Shown one piece after another: positions 1 through 8,998 of a stretch of DNA of 64,000 nt; position 1 is the first letter of the stretch; every line of letters starts with the position of its first letter. The notes beneath the pieces were generated by a model. The model was given only the letters and a program-made list of their open reading frames with translations, was not told the DNA's origin and did not search any database. The position numbers and the translations under genes were made by a program. Origin of the DNA: Ignatzschineria sp. (GTDB lineage Bacteria > Pseudomonadota > Gammaproteobacteria > Cardiobacteriales > Wohlfahrtiimonadaceae); the NCBI GenBank assembly GCA_030150405.1, contig JASLFU010000033.1:28718-92717 (forward strand), read 5' to 3'.

Positions 1-675
1 GCCACCTATTGGAAGGAAGTGGCGAAAGATCATCAAATTTTAACCTTCGGTATTGAAAAGAGCGCCGATGTTTCCGCTGCAGATATTGTGGGCAGGGAGT
101 TTACATTGTGCTATCAAGATCAAAGTGTGAGAGTCTCTCTAAATCTTCTAGGAAGACACAATATCCTCAATGCCTTAGCCGCTGCGGCAGCTGCTATTGC
201 TGCGGGTGAAGAGCTAACCACGATTAAAGAAGGTCTAGAGCAATTAAAGCCTGTAGCTGGCCGATTACAGACGCTTGCCCTAAAAGAGAATGCTCAAATT
301 GTAAATGATGCCTATAACGCGAATCCAAACTCCCTTCGGGCAGGCATTGATGCCTTTAATGAAGGAGAGCGCTGGTTAGTGCTCGGAGATATGCGTGAAC
401 TTGGGAAAGATGAGGTCGCGATTCATCAGGCAAGCGGAAAATATGCTAAAGAGGCGGGCTTTGCACGATTATTTGCGTTAGGAGAGCTGGCTCTTCATGC
501 TGCTGAGAGTTTTGGGGAGGGGGCTTCTCATTACACCTCCCACGAGGCCCTTCTAAAAGAGTTAACAGTCGGGATAGAGGAGCACCAAAGTCCCACCATG
601 CTGACGATTCTGGTGAAAGGATCGAATAGCATGAATATGCAATTTTTTATTCAACAATTGACCTCTCAAAAATAA
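1..675 (+). CDS. murF: UDP-MurNAc-tripeptide--D-Ala-D-Ala ligase, C-terminal part
   Basis: MurF adds D-Ala-D-Ala to UDP-MurNAc-tripeptide in the cytoplasm, the last soluble step of the muropeptide precursor. The frame is open from base 1, so the gene is 5'-truncated by the window and an apparent GTG start at 19 is not real. The 224 visible codons cover the end of the Mur ligase central domain (LGRHNILNALAAAAAA) and the C-terminal domain with NDAYNANPNS and GDMRELG, both characteristic of MurF. The P-loop would lie upstream. The stop is 23 bases before mraY, the normal dcw order and probably one operon. Confidence 0.95.
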   Translation, partial: ATYWKEVAKDHQILTFGIEKSADVSAADIVGREFTLCYQDQSVRVSLNLLGRHNILNALAAAAAAIAAGEELTTIKEGLEQLKPVAGRLQTLALKENAQIVNDAYNANPNSLRAGIDAFNEGERWLVLGDMRELGKDEVAIHQASGKYAKEAGFARLFALGELALHAAESFGEGASHYTSHEALLKELTVGIEEHQSPTMLTILVKGSNSMNMQFFIQQLTSQK

Positions 676-698
676 GATAGATAAAGGATTAGATACCT

Positions 699-1781
699 AT
701 GCTTTACGCACTATTGGCTCATTTGGCGGAGTCTTGGTCTCCACTACGGGTTTTTCAATATATTACCATGCGGGGAATTATGTCGGCGTTAACGGCGCTT
801 GTTGTGGGAATTGGCTTAGGCCCGGCATTTATACGCTTATTGCAAGATCAGCAGATTGGCCAGTTTGTACGGGATGATGGGCCTCAAACCCACCTTTCCA
901 AACAGGGCACGCCGACGATGGGGGGGATTTTGATTATTATCGGGATTTTAGTCTCCACCCTCTTATGGGCAGACCTCACCAATTTTGATGTCTGGATTGT
1001 GCTCTTTGTACTTCTCTCTTTTGGTGCGGTAGGCTTTTTAGATGATTACCGAAAAGTGGTGCGGAAGCGATCGCTCGGTTTAACGGCGAAAGAGAAGTAT
1101 GGTTACTTAAGTTTAGCCGGTATTATCGCTTCTATTGCGATCTATATGACGGCCACAACAGAAGCGGAAACAGCGCTTCTTATCCCCTATTTTAAAAATC
1201 TTTCGATTCCATTAGGAATTCTTTTTATTCCCTTTGTCTATTGCGTTATTGTCGGGGCGAGTAATGCGGTTAATATTACCGATGGTTTAGACGGTTTAGC
1301 CATTATGCCTACGATTATGATCGCAGGGGCGCTAGCGGTTTTTGCATATATCACAGGAAATGTGATCTATTCTGAATATTTAAGTCTGCCTTATGTAGAA
1401 GGTTCAGGAGAGTTACTGATTATCTGTGCGGCTATTGTGGGGGCAGGTTTAGGATTTTTATGGTTTAACACCTATCCCGCCATGGTCTTTATGGGGGATG
1501 TCGGTGCGCTTTCTCTTGGGGGCGTTTTAGGGGTGATCTCGGTATTAGTCCGACAAGAGCTCGTATTTTTCATTATGGGTGGCCTTTTTGTAGTGGAGAC
1601 GTTGTCGATCTTTATTCAGGTAGGATCTTTCAAACTGCGCGGAAAACGGGTCTTTAGAATGGCTCCCATTCACCATCACTTTGAATTAAAAGGTTGGCCT
1701 GAGCCGCGGGTTATTGTCCGATTCTGGATTTTTACCGTAATTTTAGTACTTATTGGCTTAGCTTCGATCAAATTGCGTTAA
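699..1781 (+). CDS. mraY: phospho-N-acetylmuramoyl-pentapeptide transferase MraY
   Basis: MraY is the inner-membrane enzyme that transfers phospho-MurNAc-pentapeptide to undecaprenyl phosphate, making lipid I. The 360-residue length is normal for the family. Many hydrophobic segments are separated by the signature loops: FLDDYRKV with the catalytic Asp pair, NAVNITDGLDGLA, and the late HHHFELKGWPEP motif. An AAAGGA precedes the ATG. It follows murF, but the gene normally next, murD, is about 32 kb away at 33760. Downstream comes a separate mdh unit, and I saw no T-tailed terminator directly after mraY. Confidence 0.98.
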   Translation: MLYALLAHLAESWSPLRVFQYITMRGIMSALTALVVGIGLGPAFIRLLQDQQIGQFVRDDGPQTHLSKQGTPTMGGILIIIGILVSTLLWADLTNFDVWIVLFVLLSFGAVGFLDDYRKVVRKRSLGLTAKEKYGYLSLAGIIASIAIYMTATTEAETALLIPYFKNLSIPLGILFIPFVYCVIVGASNAVNITDGLDGLAIMPTIMIAGALAVFAYITGNVIYSEYLSLPYVEGSGELLIICAAIVGAGLGFLWFNTYPAMVFMGDVGALSLGGVLGVISVLVRQELVFFIMGGLFVVETLSIFIQVGSFKLRGKRVFRMAPIHHHFELKGWPEPRVIVRFWIFTVILVLIGLASIKLR

Positions 1782-1934
1782 GGTAGTGATTCCTCTTGCT
1801 CTAAAAAAGAGGAGTAAAGAGGACTTAAAAAGGTGATTTTGCCTGAAGACATTTCTCTTTTATGGCGTATAATGGAAAATTACATATTCACTACATTTTG
1901 TTTAATTTAAAAATTCCAAGAGGAGAATTTACGA

Positions 1935-2915
1935 ATGAAAAAGCCAGTAAGAGTTACGATTACCGGTGCTGCGGGTAACATTGGTTACGCCATGGCCTTT
2001 AGAATTGCTGCGGGCGATATGCTAGGGCCAGATCAACCTGTAATCCTTCAGTTACTTGAAATCACCCCCGCGTTAGAAGCCCTTAAAGGGGTGGTGATGG
2101 AGATCAATGACTGTGCCTTCCCATTAGTGCAAGATGTGATCGCAACGGATGATTTAAGCGTTGCTTTTAAGGATACAGATTATGCCATGCTTGTAGGTGC
2201 TCGTCCTCGTGGTCCTGGTATGGAGCGTAAAGATCTTTTAGAAGCCAATGGTGCGATCTTTGGGCCACAGGGTAAAGCGCTTAATGATTATGCAAGCAAA
2301 GATGTTAAGGTGCTTGTAGTTGGAAACCCGGCAAATACCAACGCATTGATTGCGATGAAAAATGCCCCTGATCTTAACCCAAGAAACTTCCACGCAATGA
2401 CACGTCTTGACCATAACCGTGGCTTAAGTCTTCTTGCAGAAAAGACAGGCACACACGTTAACGATATTAAAAAGTTAACGATCTGGGGTAACCACTCATC
2501 TACGCAATATCCTGATCTTTCAAAAACTACAATCAATGGTAAGCCAGCGCTTGAAATGGTGGATCGTGATTGGTATGAAAATGAGTATATTCCACAAGTT
2601 CAGCAGCGTGGGGCAGCCATTATTGCAGCTCGAGGGGCTTCATCAGCAGCTTCTGCAGCCTCTTCAGCCATCGACCATATGCGTACTTGGGCATTAGGTA
2701 CTCCAGAAGGGGATTGGGTCAGTATGGCTGTTCCTGCAGATGGTTCTTATGGGGTTGAGGAAGGCATCATCTATTCTTTCCCATGTATCTGTAAAGATGG
2801 TGATTTTGAGATTGTTCAAGGTTTAGAGATCGACGAATACTCACAAGCAAAAATGGATGCTACCGAAAAAGAGCTTCGCGAAGAAGCAGATGCTGTAAAA
2901 AGCCTTTTAGGTTAA
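1935..2915 (+). CDS. mdh: malate dehydrogenase (NAD)
   Basis: This enzyme interconverts malate and oxaloacetate in the TCA cycle. The 326-residue protein has the Rossmann nucleotide-binding motif GAAGNIGYA (11-19), the substrate-binding loop GARPRGPGMER (88-98), NPANTN (131-136) and the catalytic-His segment IWGNHSSTQYP with H187. The sequence is of the cytosolic-type MDH branch found in many proteobacteria and Actinobacteria, not the short E. coli type. The ATG follows AAGAGGAGAATTTACGA. It is single-gene: a strong terminator at 2959 separates it from hemH. A TATAAT at 1868-1873 may be its -10 element, but no good -35 is visible. Confidence 0.96.
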   Translation: MKKPVRVTITGAAGNIGYAMAFRIAAGDMLGPDQPVILQLLEITPALEALKGVVMEINDCAFPLVQDVIATDDLSVAFKDTDYAMLVGARPRGPGMERKDLLEANGAIFGPQGKALNDYASKDVKVLVVGNPANTNALIAMKNAPDLNPRNFHAMTRLDHNRGLSLLAEKTGTHVNDIKKLTIWGNHSSTQYPDLSKTTINGKPALEMVDRDWYENEYIPQVQQRGAAIIAARGASSAASAASSAIDHMRTWALGTPEGDWVSMAVPADGSYGVEEGIIYSFPCICKDGDFEIVQGLEIDEYSQAKMDATEKELREEADAVKSLLG

Positions 2916-2958
2916 TCTGTTTTTATAGCGAGCTACGGTTCGTGAGCAAATAAGATGG

Positions 2959-2992
2959 AGGGCTATATTTTAGGATATAGCCCTTTTTATTT
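2959..2992 (+). terminator. intrinsic terminator after mdh
   Basis: A 10-bp perfect stem, AGGGCTATAT paired with ATATAGCCCT across a 6-base loop, is followed by TTTTATTT. It ends the mdh transcript just before hemH. Confidence 0.85.
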
Positions 2993-3006
2993 AGATAAGG
3001 AAATGT

Positions 3007-3963
3007 ATGAAACGTAAAAAGATTGGCGTTATCTTAACGAATCTTGGCACGCCCGATGCTCCAGATAGAGACTCATTAAGACGCTATCTGGCTGAGTTTT
3101 TAAGTGATCCTAGAGTGATTGAGTTACCTAAATGGAAGTGGTATCCCATTTTATATGGGATTATTCTTAATACTCGCCCCCAAAAATCGGCAGAAAAGTA
3201 CCAAACAATTTGGGGAGAGCGGGGATCGCCACTTTTAGCTATCACGGAAGATCAGGCGATGTTACTTGAAGCGAAGTTGCCGGATAATTATTGTGTAAAT
3301 ATCGCTATGCGTTATGGTAATCCCTCTCTAGAAAGTGCTATCGATGAGATGATTGCAAAATCTGTAGATGAGATTGTCATCTTCCCCCTCTATCCGCAAT
3401 ATTCGGCGGCAACCACAGCTTCGGTGATGGATAAGGTGGGAGAGGTTTTAAAACATAGACGTTATTTCCCGGCGTTACGTGTTTTAGGGGCGTACTATCA
3501 AAATCCTCTCTTTATTGAAGCATGTGCAGAGCAGATTAAGAGGGTAACGGCGGGTAAGAAGCTGGATCGTTATGTCTTCTCTTATCACGGTATGCCTAAA
3601 CAGACCTATATCGATGGTGATCCTTATTATGATCAGTGTATGGAGACGACCCAATTGATCGCAGAAGCGATGGGAGAGCCTAAAGAGAGGTTTGTTACCG
3701 TCTTTCAATCTCGTTTTGGAAAGGAGGAGTGGCTACAACCGTATGCAGCTGAGTTTTTTGAAACAGCTCCGAGTAAAGGGGTGAAAGATATCGCCGTATT
3801 TTGCCCAGGATTTAGTGCCGATTGTTTAGAGACGCTTGAAGAGATGGCGGATGAAAATTATGAGCTTTTTCTTAAATCGGGGGGCGAAAACTACTATTTT
3901 ATCCCCTGCCTAAATAGTGAGGATAAACATATTGAGATGATGAAAGAGGAGATTGTTAGTTAA
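3007..3963 (+). CDS. hemH: ferrochelatase
   Basis: Ferrochelatase inserts Fe(II) into protoporphyrin IX, the last step of haem synthesis. The 318-residue protein has the N-terminal LTNLGTPDAP motif, FPLYPQYSAAT in the porphyrin pocket, the catalytic-His motif FSYHGMPKQ (H194) and the late CPGFSADCLETLEE with the conserved Glu (about 275). Length and motif order are typical. AAGGAAATGT precedes the ATG. It is monocistronic between the mdh terminator and a bidirectional terminator at 4018. Haem demand fits the c-type cytochromes elsewhere in the window (11543, 57956), but no physical link is seen. Confidence 0.97.
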   Translation: MKRKKIGVILTNLGTPDAPDRDSLRRYLAEFLSDPRVIELPKWKWYPILYGIILNTRPQKSAEKYQTIWGERGSPLLAITEDQAMLLEAKLPDNYCVNIAMRYGNPSLESAIDEMIAKSVDEIVIFPLYPQYSAATTASVMDKVGEVLKHRRYFPALRVLGAYYQNPLFIEACAEQIKRVTAGKKLDRYVFSYHGMPKQTYIDGDPYYDQCMETTQLIAEAMGEPKERFVTVFQSRFGKEEWLQPYAAEFFETAPSKGVKDIAVFCPGFSADCLETLEEMADENYELFLKSGGENYYFIPCLNSEDKHIEMMKEEIVS

Positions 3964-4017
3964 AGGGTAGAGGATCGAGCTATCGATGAGGTAGATAGAG
4001 GATTTTGAAAAAGAGAG

Positions 4018-4057
4018 ATAAAAAAACTCCGAAACAATGATGCTTCGGAGTTTTTTG
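4018..4057. terminator. bidirectional terminator between hemH and accC
   Basis: AAAAAACTCCGAA and TTCGGAGTTTTTT form an A-flanked and T-flanked stem around a 10-base loop. It would work for hemH (+) and for the convergent accBC transcript (-). Confidence 0.85.
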
Positions 4058-4089
4058 TGATTTATTTTATAGCTTATGGAAACGATCGG

Positions 4090-5445
4090 TTATTGATCAT
4101 TTCGTGCATTTTTAAGCATATTCTCAAGGTGATGAATATCTACGCCACCTTTTAAGAAGCCAGGATCATTTAAAATCCGTAAATGAAGGTCGGTATTCGT
4201 TTTGATCCCTTCAATGACTAACTCATGGAGCGCATTTTTAAGGCGCGCAATCGCCATCTCTCGGGTCGGGCCGTAAGAGATGATCTTCGCGATCATGGAG
4301 TCATAAAATGGGGGTACGGAATATCCCGCATAGATATGGGTATCGATTCGAATACCAGGGCCGCCCGGGGGATGATACGTGGTAATTAAGCCAGGGGATG
4401 GGATAAAGGTCTCCGCATCTTCGGCATTAATACGGCACTCAATGGCATGCCCTTCAAAGACGATATCTTCCTGTTTAATGGAAAGAGGCTGGCCGCTTGC
4501 AATTTTGAGCTGTTCCCGAACTAAGTCAACCCCTGTTAACATCTCTGTAATAGGGTGTTCAACCTGAATACGGGTGTTCATCTCAATAAAGAAGAATTCA
4601 CCATTTTCATAGAGGAACTCAAATGTTCCAGCACCCCGATAATTGATGCGTTTACACGCATTCACACAAGCTTCCCCAATGCGCATACGCTCTTCATGGG
4701 TAATACCGGGAGCAGTGGCTTCTTCGAGTACTTTTTGGTGACGACGCTGTAAAGAGCAATCCCGCTCCCCTAAGTGAATTGCATTACCTTGCCCATCCGC
4801 TAAGACCTGAATTTCGATATGACGAGGCTTTTCTAAATAGCGCTCCATATAGACTTCGGGGTTACCAAAGGCCGCTAAAGCTTCGGTTTTTGTAAGCTGA
4901 ATGGCGCGAATAAGATCCTTTTCAGATTCAACAACACGCATCCCTCGACCACCGCCACCGCCGGACGCTTTAACGATTACGGGATAACCGATCTCCGCTG
5001 CAAGACGGATATTTTCAGCATCATCATCGCCAAGGGCATCTTCTGAACCGGGAACACAAGGAACACCCGCTTCGAGCATCGCTTTCTTTGCCGATACTTT
5101 ATCGCCCATAATGCGAATAGTCTCTGCCTTAGGGCCTACAAAGATAAAGCCTGAAGATTCAACTTGGTCCGCAAAGTCCGCATTTTCCGCGAGAAATCCA
5201 TAACCGGGGTGAATCGCTTGAGAATCCGTTAACTCTGCAGCAGAGATAATGCTCGGGATATTGAGATAGCTCTGTGCTGGGGCAGAAGGACCAATACAGA
5301 CAGACTCATCTGCTAAACGCACATGCTTAAGGTCTTTATCCCCTGTAGAGTGAACGGCTACGGTTTTGATACCGAGCTCTTTACAAGCTCTAAGAATACG
5401 AAGCGCAATTTCGCCGCGATTCGCAATTAATACTTTATCTAACAT
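4090..5445 (-). CDS. accC: acetyl-CoA carboxylase, biotin carboxylase subunit
   Basis: AccC carboxylates biotin on AccB with ATP and bicarbonate, the first half-reaction of malonyl-CoA synthesis. The open frame extends to 5487, but I place the start at 5445 (MLDKVLIANRGEIALRI) because the longer frame overlaps the end of accB and AAGGAGG sits just upstream of 5445. This gives 451 residues, normal for AccC. ATP-grasp features include the glycine-rich KASGGGGGRGMR, HIEIQVLADGQGN, and EMNTRIQVEHPITEM near the active site. It lies 13 bases downstream of accB and is surely co-transcribed with it. Confidence 0.98.
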   Translation of the reverse strand: MLDKVLIANRGEIALRILRACKELGIKTVAVHSTGDKDLKHVRLADESVCIGPSAPAQSYLNIPSIISAAELTDSQAIHPGYGFLAENADFADQVESSGFIFVGPKAETIRIMGDKVSAKKAMLEAGVPCVPGSEDALGDDDAENIRLAAEIGYPVIVKASGGGGGRGMRVVESEKDLIRAIQLTKTEALAAFGNPEVYMERYLEKPRHIEIQVLADGQGNAIHLGERDCSLQRRHQKVLEEATAPGITHEERMRIGEACVNACKRINYRGAGTFEFLYENGEFFFIEMNTRIQVEHPITEMLTGVDLVREQLKIASGQPLSIKQEDIVFEGHAIECRINAEDAETFIPSPGLITTYHPPGGPGIRIDTHIYAGYSVPPFYDSMIAKIISYGPTREMAIARLKNALHELVIEGIKTNTDLHLRILNDPGFLKGGVDIHHLENMLKNARNDQ

Positions 5446-5458
5446 CTCGCAATCCTCC

Positions 5459-5932
5459 TTATTCAAGGACGATAAGCGGCTGATCAAACTCTACAGGTTC
5501 ACCGTTTTCAACAAGAATCTTCGCAACTTTACCTGAAAGTTCTGACTCGATCTGGTTAAACATCTTCATCGCTTCAACAATACAGATCGTATCGCCAGCG
5601 TTGATGCTTTGACCCACTTCTACAAAGGGATCAGAAGTAGGAGACGCCGCGCGGTAGAAGGTGCCTACCATGGGTGAGCGGATCACTTTTCCTTCGGGAA
5701 GCGCATCCACAGAGTCTGCTGCAGGTGCTGCTGCTTCAGCTGCGGGAGCTTGAGGTGCTTGCATCTGCATTTGGGGCATCTGTTGCATCATTGGCATGCT
5801 CTGTTGAATCGCAAAGCCCTCTTTAGGCATGCGGCTAATGCGAAGAGATTCCTCACCATCGGTAATCTCAATTTCGGCAATCGTTGAATCGTCGATGAGT
5901 TCAACGAGCTTTTCAATTTTTTTAATATCCAT
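5459..5932 (-). CDS. accB: biotin carboxyl carrier protein of acetyl-CoA carboxylase
   Basis: AccB carries the biotin carboxylated by AccC and used by AccAD. The 157-residue protein has an N-terminal domain, a flexible Met/Gln/Ala/Pro-rich linker (about 44-75) and a C-terminal biotinyl domain. The biotin-attachment motif EAMKM is at 120-124, with K123 the modified lysine. The Met/Gln-rich part of the linker is more marked than in E. coli. The start MDIKKIEKLVELI is the usual AccB N-terminus. aroQ lies 71 bases upstream on the same strand, an arrangement common in gammaproteobacteria. Confidence 0.97.
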   Translation of the reverse strand: MDIKKIEKLVELIDDSTIAEIEITDGEESLRISRMPKEGFAIQQSMPMMQQMPQMQMQAPQAPAAEAAAPAADSVDALPEGKVIRSPMVGTFYRAASPTSDPFVEVGQSINAGDTICIVEAMKMFNQIESELSGKVAKILVENGEPVEFDQPLIVLE

Positions 5933-6003
5933 TAATTAATAGCTCCTACGTCTAAAAAATGTATAGGGTGTGTCTGTTTTATGATTAATTCTCTAATTAT
6001 ACG

Positions 6004-6459
6004 TTAACCACGAATAATATTTACCATATTTAAGAGCGCGAGCTCATAGCCGTAGAGTCCACATCCAATAACCACCCCTTGAGCGATGTCTGAGAGGTAG
6101 GAGGTATGGCGAAAGTTTTCACGCTGATAAATATTGGAGATATGTATTTCAACAAACGGAATATCGACCCCTAAAAAAGCATCGCGAAGGGCAATGCTCG
6201 TGTGGGTAAATGCGCCGGGATTGATGATGATTCCCGCAACATTTCGTTTTTTTGCGTCATGAATCGCATCAACCAGTTCATACTCGCGATTGCTCTGTAA
6301 TGTAGTGAGCGTAACCCCGAGTTGAAGAGATTGTTCTTTGAGTTTAGCTTCTAACATTGGCAGGGTGGTCGAACCATAGATTTCAGGCTCGCGCATTCCT
6401 AAAAGATTTAGGTTTACCCCATTTAGTAGAAGGATTTCATTATTATTTTCATTACTCAT
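6004..6459 (-). CDS. aroQ: 3-dehydroquinate dehydratase, type II
   Basis: AroQ converts 3-dehydroquinate to 3-dehydroshikimate in the shikimate pathway. The 151-residue length and motifs are those of the dodecameric type II enzymes: LNGVNLNLLGMREPEIYG near the N-terminus with the Arg/Tyr active-site loop, the Asn/Pro motif IINPGAFTHTS, and EIHISNIYQRENFR with the catalytic His. It is upstream of accBC on the same strand; readthrough into accB is likely because no terminator lies in the 71-base gap. aroE, the next enzyme but one for this pathway, is at 54114. Confidence 0.96.
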   Translation of the reverse strand: MSNENNNEILLLNGVNLNLLGMREPEIYGSTTLPMLEAKLKEQSLQLGVTLTTLQSNREYELVDAIHDAKKRNVAGIIINPGAFTHTSIALRDAFLGVDIPFVEIHISNIYQRENFRHTSYLSDIAQGVVIGCGLYGYELALLNMVNIIRG

Positions 6460-6675
6460 ATTGAACGTTATTTTAACTCATATGGGGGGATAATGCCTAA
6501 TTATTAGGGGAGTGTCTAGTGACTAAATATAGATCATGATATGCCTCACGTTTATTGATTTATTTTCACTCTATTTTCAATTCCTTAGCTCAATAAGAGT
6601 TCTCCTGCTATTTAGAGCTTAAAGTTTTAGACAGGGGAGGGTTTATGTTTATAGAGTGTGTTAGGTGTAAAGATC

Positions 6676-6705
6676 TTACGCAATTTCAAAATTATGTTGT
6701 ATAAT
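6676..6705 (+). promoter_or_regulatory. candidate sigma70 promoter for the MltD-like gene
   Basis: TATAAT at 6700-6705 is a perfect -10 hexamer. TTACGC at 6676-6681, 18 bases upstream, is a weak -35. The -10 lies about 30 bases before the preferred ATG at 6737, giving a short leader. Confidence 0.5.
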
Positions 6706-6736
6706 TTTCTCCTTGTTGGTTTTAAAGATCGATAAA

Positions 6737-7639
6737 ATGCAGAGTAGACAATATAGATTTACCTCAGGGATGGTAGGAGCAGCACTTCTCTTAAGTGTCA
6801 GCCTATTTTCCCCTGTGGCAGCGAATAACTTACCGGAAACGACCCCCAAAAATACGCAAAAGAAGGTTGAACAAGCCCCTCTTTTAGCGGATAAGTTGGC
6901 GGATGGTATGGCACTACAAGATGAGAATCATCAGCGTGTAGAAGCAAGAATTCGTAAATATCGTAAAAATAACTCCGTAATTTTTAGTCATTTAGATTCT
7001 CAGCGACTGGCCATATTTAATTATATTGTTTCTGAGTTAGAAGCACGAAATATGCCGCTTGAGCTTGCTTTTGTCCCGCTGGTGGAGAGTAGCTATCGCC
7101 CAAATGCGGGGAATCGAGGGCTGCATATTGGGCTTTGGCAATTAGGTGCGCCAACAGCCCGTAGTTTTGGAGTGCCGGTTAATAAGCAGGTGGATGGTCG
7201 TCTGAATGTAGCTTCGGCTACAGAAGGAGCGCTCGATTATCTTGAGTATCTCAATAATATGTTTAAAGGCGATTGGCTATTAACCTTAGCTGCATATAAT
7301 GCGGGGGAAGGGCGGGTGCTCAATAGTATTAAGCGCAATAGAAGTAAAGGTAAGCCTACCGATTATTGGAGCTTGCAGTTACCTCAGGTAACTATGGAAT
7401 ATGTGCCTAAAGTGTTAGCGCTTTCGAAAATGGCATTAAATGAATCCCGTTTTAAACGACCCACTACGGCGATCCCAAAACTGATTCTTTTAAAGGCGAA
7501 TGATGGGAAGAACTTAGTGAGTGTCATTAATGAGCTTGAGATCGATCAGGAACAGTTGAAGTTTTATAATCCCAATCTTTCTGCTTCTCGAGATACTTTA
7601 AAAATGCTCTTAGTATCGGAGCAGGAGCTTAACTTTTAA
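6737..7639 (+). CDS. MltD-like membrane-bound lytic transglycosylase without LysM repeats
   Basis: This is a periplasmic glycan-strand cleaving enzyme. I start it at the ATG at 6737 (MQSRQYRFTSG), which gives a signal peptide ending near VAANN; a TTG at 6713 is in frame but poorer. The SLT domain has the catalytic-Glu motif PLVESSYRP, GLWQL, and the late GDWLLTLAAYNAGEGRV, all close to E. coli MltD, and the following WSLQLPQVTMEYVPK is also MltD-like. Only about 90 residues follow, where MltD proteins carry LysM domains. No Cys lipobox is present, so it may be secreted rather than lipid-anchored. It is transcribed alone. Confidence 0.85.
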   Translation: MQSRQYRFTSGMVGAALLLSVSLFSPVAANNLPETTPKNTQKKVEQAPLLADKLADGMALQDENHQRVEARIRKYRKNNSVIFSHLDSQRLAIFNYIVSELEARNMPLELAFVPLVESSYRPNAGNRGLHIGLWQLGAPTARSFGVPVNKQVDGRLNVASATEGALDYLEYLNNMFKGDWLLTLAAYNAGEGRVLNSIKRNRSKGKPTDYWSLQLPQVTMEYVPKVLALSKMALNESRFKRPTTAIPKLILLKANDGKNLVSVINELEIDQEQLKFYNPNLSASRDTLKMLLVSEQELNF

Positions 7640-7678
7640 GCATAAGCTTGAATAGTTAGAGATTGAATAACGATCTTA

Positions 7679-7718
7679 AAAAAGCCCTACAGTGGAATAA
7701 ACTGTGGGGCTTTTTTAT
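7679..7718. terminator. terminator between the MltD-like gene and dnaQ
   Basis: AAAGCCCTACAGT pairs with ACTGTGGGGCTTT (one G-T pair) and is followed by TTTTTATT; A-runs on the other side allow it to work for the opposing dnaQ operon too. Confidence 0.85.
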
Positions 7719-7783
7719 TCGATCAATATTAAGTTAAAGAGATAAGTTATTTTATAATTTGTGGATGCAAGAGGATAATTTGA

Positions 7784-8533
7784 TTAATCTTTTTGCTGAA
7801 ATTGAGCCATAAAAGCTTCGTGTGCCTTAAGTTCATCACTATTTGCACGGATGATTCTTCTTTGCATTATGGCTGCTTCAGGCTCTACATTCTCTACTAG
7901 AGAAGCGGAAGCGGCTTCGTTTATAAAATGATTCGATGATGCAGATTGTGGCGCTCCGAAAGGTTGAAAACTCTGTTCCATAGAGGGCGTACTCTCTTCT
8001 AGGCCAAAGAGTGATTCTTGCCCTCCTGTCATATTAAGGTAGACCTGGGCGAGCAGTTCGGAGTCGAGTAGTGCGCCATGCAGGGTGCGGTTTGAGTTAT
8101 CAACCCCAAGGCGGCTACAGAGCGCATCAAGGGTATTGCGCTGAGAAGGGTACATCTCTCGAGCCATTTGAAGAGTATCAATCACCGATGAACGCTTATC
8201 GATTGGCTCTAAACCCATGCGGGTTAATTCAAAGTTTAAAAAGCCGATATCGAAAGGGGCATTATGAATAATCAGTTCAGCACCATCTACATAATCAACA
8301 AAGCTCTGCCCAATTTCGGCAAATACGGGCTTATCGCTTAAAAACTCTTCGCTCAACCCGTGAACCTCAAAGGCGCCTGGGGGCATATCCCGCTCAGGAT
8401 TAATATAGACGTGAAAGTGATTATCGGTAATGGTGCGGTCAAGAATCTCAATGCATCCGATCTCAACAATCCGATCCCCTTTACGATGATCAAAACCGGT
8501 GGTTTCGGTGTCAAGAACAATCTGTCTACTCAT
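7784..8533 (-). CDS. dnaQ: DNA polymerase III epsilon subunit (proofreading exonuclease)
   Basis: DnaQ is the 3'-5' proofreading exonuclease of the replicative polymerase. The 249-residue protein starts MSRQIVLDTETTGFD, the ExoI motif with the metal-binding Asp and Glu. ExoII is near HNAPFDIGFLN, and ExoIII is in the segment ending HGALLDSELLAQVY. The C-terminal 60 residues are a low-conservation tail expected to bind the alpha subunit. It begins 3 bases after rnhA ends, so it is translationally linked to it. In E. coli rnhA and dnaQ are divergent; here they are in the same operon. Confidence 0.96.
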   Translation of the reverse strand: MSRQIVLDTETTGFDHRKGDRIVEIGCIEILDRTITDNHFHVYINPERDMPPGAFEVHGLSEEFLSDKPVFAEIGQSFVDYVDGAELIIHNAPFDIGFLNFELTRMGLEPIDKRSSVIDTLQMAREMYPSQRNTLDALCSRLGVDNSNRTLHGALLDSELLAQVYLNMTGGQESLFGLEESTPSMEQSFQPFGAPQSASSNHFINEAASASLVENVEPEAAIMQRRIIRANSDELKAHEAFMAQFQQKD

Positions 8534-8536
8534 CGA

Positions 8537-8995
8537 TTATTTCTCTCTATTCTCTTCAATTGCGGTGGTTGCTAATGTATCAGCTAGCTCATTATCGGGA
8601 TGTCCTGAGTGCCCTTTAACCCAGCGCCAATCAATGGAGTGGTGCCGCTCCCTCTCAATTAGGAGAAGCCGCCATAAATCTTGATTTTGCACTGGCTTAT
8701 TGTTGGCTGTTTTCCAGTCTCGCCGAATCCAGCCATCTAGCCAATTTAAGATCCCCTGCTGAACGTAGCGGGAATCTGTAATTAAGACAACATCACAAGG
8801 GCGTTTTAGCGCTTGTAACGCTTTAATTGCGGCGGTGAGCTCCATTCGATTGTTGGTCGTGTCGGGCTCAAATCCCGAAAGTGTTTTTTGATGCTCTTTG
8901 TAATAGAGTACAACGCCCCAGCCTCCAGGCCCGGGGTTGCCGCTACATGCGCCATCGGTATAGGCATAGACGCGGGAATCATTCTCTCGGCTCAT
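8537..8995 (-). CDS. rnhA: ribonuclease HI
   Basis: RNase HI cleaves RNA in RNA-DNA hybrids. All four catalytic carboxylates are visible in 152 residues: Asp in YTDGACSGNPGPGGWG, Glu in NNRMELTAAI, Asp in ITDSRYV, and Asp in DNELADTLA near the C-terminus. The KGHSGHPDN loop with the conserved His is also present. Length is typical. The gene sits 3 bases downstream of thyA and 3 bases upstream of dnaQ in a compact DNA-metabolism operon. Confidence 0.97.
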   Translation of the reverse strand: MSRENDSRVYAYTDGACSGNPGPGGWGVVLYYKEHQKTLSGFEPDTTNNRMELTAAIKALQALKRPCDVVLITDSRYVQQGILNWLDGWIRRDWKTANNKPVQNQDLWRLLLIERERHHSIDWRWVKGHSGHPDNELADTLATTAIEENREK

Positions 8996-8998
8996 AAG

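Noticed and set aside
1791..1813. Hairpin TCCTCTT/AAGAGGA after mraY as a terminator
   Set aside because: No T-tract follows, so termination is unlikely.
4090..5487. accC start at 5487
   Set aside because: It would overlap accB, and the AAGGAGG before 5445 marks the real start.
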